Assembly (NCBI GenBank): GCA_934202505.1 | Contig: CAKPXW010000098.1 | Span: forward strand, 1 to 6,430 | DNA from: an uncultured Bacilli bacterium | Lineage (GTDB): Bacteria; Bacillota_I; Bacilli_A; RFN20; CAG-631 | Direction: 5' to 3' | Length of the DNA: 6,430 bases | Shown: piece after piece, positions 4,851-6,430 of the stretch | How positions within the stretch are numbered: the stretch's first letter is position 1 | How the letters are laid out: each line of letters begins with the position of its first letter | Notes under the pieces: model-generated | The model's input: only the letters and a program-made list of their open reading frames with translations | Told to the model about the DNA's origin: nothing | Database searches by the model: none | Translations under genes and position numbers: made by a program

Positions 4851-6056
4851 ATGGCTCTTTATAAATGTGAAGTCTTAAATGATTTAGGCCAGAAAAAAGT
4901 TTTGGTTAAAGATGCTATTGATGAAACAAGTTTAAAAGCATATTTAAAAAGAGATAAATATGTTTTAATTAAAGCAACATTAATTGTAGAAAAAGAACCA
5001 AATGTATTTTTCTCTGTATCAAGTAAGGTTAAAATTAGTGAGGTAGTTGTCTTTCTAAGACAATTTTCTGTAATGGTTAATGCTTCAATTTCTATTTCCG
5101 ATGCATTAAATGCTTTAAAAACGCAAAAATTTAGTAAAGCTTTTCAAAAAGTTATTATGGAAATACATCATGATGTATTTTCAGGATTATTATTATCGGA
5201 AGCACTTGCTAAACATAAAAAAGTGTTCCCAGAATTCTTTGTGCAAATGGTAGCAATTGGAGAAGTTTCTGGATCACTTGATAGTGTTTTATCATCAATG
5301 GCTGATTATTATGAAAAAGATCAAAAGATTAAAAAGAAAGCTAAATCAGCTATGGTTTATCCAACTATTCTATTAGTTTTAGTTTTAGCTGTAGTATTAT
5401 TTATGTCATTTGTAATTTTGCCACAATTTAGTAAAATGTTTGCAGATTTTGGAGGAAAAATACCTAAGTTTACAACAGTTGTTCTAACCGTATCAGAATT
5501 TATTAGAACGAAAATATTTATTATTGTTGGAGTAGTCCTTGCTATAGTCTTAGTCTTCTTTATTTATTTTAAAACTAAAATAGGTAGGATAACTTTTGAT
5601 TATTTGAAACTTCATTTTCCTTTTGTAGGAAAAATAAATACTAATTTAATTACAGCAAGATTTACTAGAGCCTTTGTTATTTTACTTCAAAGTGGTATGA
5701 ATATAACAGATTGTATGGAAAATCTTACTAAGATATTATCAAATAAGTTTTTCTCAGATAAATTTAAATATTCAATAGATGAAGTTAAAAGAGGTAAAAA
5801 GATTGCCAAATCTATTGAAAATACGAATATGTTTCCTAAAATGTTAACCGAAATGATAAATGTAGGTGAAAAGACTGGTAACCTTGAAGAAGTATTAATG
5901 TCAACAACTAATTTCTTTGATAGTCAAGTTGAAGCATCTATTGCTAAAGCTACTGCAGCGCTTGAACCTATTATGATTTTAATACTTGGTGGTTTAGTTG
6001 CTATTGTATTATTATCTGTATATTTACCAATGATTGATTTAATGAATCAAATTTAA
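4851..6056 (+). CDS. pilC: Type IV pilus inner-membrane platform protein PilC (GspF family)
   Basis: The 401-residue length is typical for PilC/GspF. It has a short N-terminal region (1-60) with the family's YKCEVLND..GQKKV start, then two tandem T2SSF domains. The first has FLRQFSVMVNASISISDAL (69-86) and the GEVSGSLDSVL signature (137-147). The second has FTRAFVILLQSGMNITDCM (271-289) and GEKTGNLEEVL (339-349). Membrane helices fall at about 168-190, 222-240 and 371-393, the last preceded by LEP, as in PilC. It forms the membrane platform that binds pilins and the PilB ATPase and rotates during assembly. It begins immediately after the pilD stop, with GGTGAT (4841-4846) as likely ribosome binding site. 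The 13-base gap to pilB contains that gene's site. All family landmarks are present and I see nothing unusual. Confidence 0.96.
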   Translation: MALYKCEVLNDLGQKKVLVKDAIDETSLKAYLKRDKYVLIKATLIVEKEPNVFFSVSSKVKISEVVVFLRQFSVMVNASISISDALNALKTQKFSKAFQKVIMEIHHDVFSGLLLSEALAKHKKVFPEFFVQMVAIGEVSGSLDSVLSSMADYYEKDQKIKKKAKSAMVYPTILLVLVLAVVLFMSFVILPQFSKMFADFGGKIPKFTTVVLTVSEFIRTKIFIIVGVVLAIVLVFFIYFKTKIGRITFDYLKLHFPFVGKINTNLITARFTRAFVILLQSGMNITDCMENLTKILSNKFFSDKFKYSIDEVKRGKKIAKSIENTNMFPKMLTEMINVGEKTGNLEEVLMSTTNFFDSQVEASIAKATAALEPIMILILGGLVAIVLLSVYLPMIDLMNQI

Positions 6057-6069
6057 AAGGAGGATAGTT

Positions 6070-6430
6070 ATGAATACAAGTTTATTATTTGCCAATTATC
6101 TTGTAGATAATGGTATTGTTAGTAAAGATAAAATAGATGAACAATTAAAATATGCTACTAATAATCGTACTCCTTTATATCTTGAAATGATTAAAACATC
6201 TTTTATGGACGAAAAAGATGTCTATAGTCATTTGTCAAAATTTCTAAATGTTGAATTTCGTTTCTTTCAATTAACAGAAGTTGATTTTAATTTAATTGGG
6301 AAATTCCCACGTGATAAAATTATTGAATATCAAATAGTCCCTTATGATGAAAATAATGATGAAGTAATTTGCGCTTTATCTAATCCTTTAAGGATGGAAG
6401 AATTAAAAGAATTTGCTTATTATTGTAATA
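6070..6430 (+). CDS. pilB: Pilus assembly ATPase PilB, N-terminal part only
   Basis: The frame starts at ATG 6070 behind a strong AAGGAGG (6057-6063) with six-base spacing and is still open at the window end (120 codons). The visible part is the N-terminal T2SSE_N/MshEN-type region. Two helical repeats have the pattern LVxxGhhsxxxhxxxL (residues ~8-28 and ~35-55), followed by LNVEFRFF and the VPYD...VICALSNPLRMEEL segment (~90-114) that resembles the LPxxxxxxxLxxAMADPxxxxxL region of PilB and GspE. The Walker A, Asp box, His box and Walker B motifs of the ATPase core lie beyond the window. PilB hydrolyses ATP at the cytoplasmic base to drive filament extension through PilC. Both repeats lack the RLG tripeptide seen in c-di-GMP-binding MshEN domains. 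The retraction ATPase PilT usually lacks this N-terminal region, so PilB is favoured. Confidence 0.85.
   Translation, partial: MNTSLLFANYLVDNGIVSKDKIDEQLKYATNNRTPLYLEMIKTSFMDEKDVYSHLSKFLNVEFRFFQLTEVDFNLIGKFPRDKIIEYQIVPYDENNDEVICALSNPLRMEELKEFAYYCN

Noticed and set aside
1..6430. CRISPR array, tRNA, rRNA, insertion sequence or defence system
   Set aside because: No regularly spaced direct repeats, cloverleaf, rRNA-like GC-rich segment, transposase or nuclease gene was seen.

Overview
The window is about a quarter G+C, uses ATG starts with AGGAG-type ribosome binding sites and sigma-A-like promoter boxes, and reads every gene on the + strand. This fits a low-GC Bacillota or Mollicutes-related bacterium; I cannot name the genus from the sequence. 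TGG encodes tryptophan throughout and TGA is used as a stop, so the standard bacterial code applies rather than the mycoplasma code.

Layout. Bases 1-798 hold the C-terminal part of a secreted-looking, Asn/Gly/Thr-rich repeat protein, closed by a strong rho-independent terminator (825-868). A 496-base intergenic stretch follows. It is mostly featureless AT-rich DNA, but its last ~130 bases carry a good promoter (1166-1194) overlapped by a perfect 8-bp-arm palindrome (1164-1182), then a ~94-base leader that can fold from its predicted 5' end. This drives a type IV pilin gene (1295-1741). Next come a two-helix membrane protein of unknown family (1878-2243), a 13-bp intercistronic hairpin (2265-2297), and a tightly packed block: prepilin-like protein (2317-2694), degenerate PilM-like protein (2704-3498), second prepilin-like protein (3495-3884), 67-residue PilX-N-like protein (3877-4080), prepilin peptidase PilD (4071-4850), platform protein PilC (4851-6056) and the start of the assembly ATPase PilB (6070 to the window end).

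How it works together. PilD cleaves the pilin and the minor pilins after the glycine of their N-terminal leaders. PilB powers and PilC organises extraction of mature subunits from the membrane into a filament. The three small prepilin-like proteins probably form a priming or tip complex, and the PilM-like protein is probably a cytoplasmic docking factor. The cluster looks like a compact Gram-positive-type type IV pilus (or a related pseudopilus). Within the window there is no PilN, PilO or PilT; they may lie downstream. Genes from 2704 on overlap or nearly touch, implying translational coupling. The hairpin at 2265-2297 and weaker structure at 1817-1844 may let the pilin be made in excess over the machinery.

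Least explained: the membrane protein at 1878-2243, the palindrome/leader control region of the pilin, the stripped-down PilM-like protein, the miniature PilX-like protein, and a PilB N-terminal domain whose sequence lacks the RLG motifs used by c-di-GMP-binding MshEN domains.
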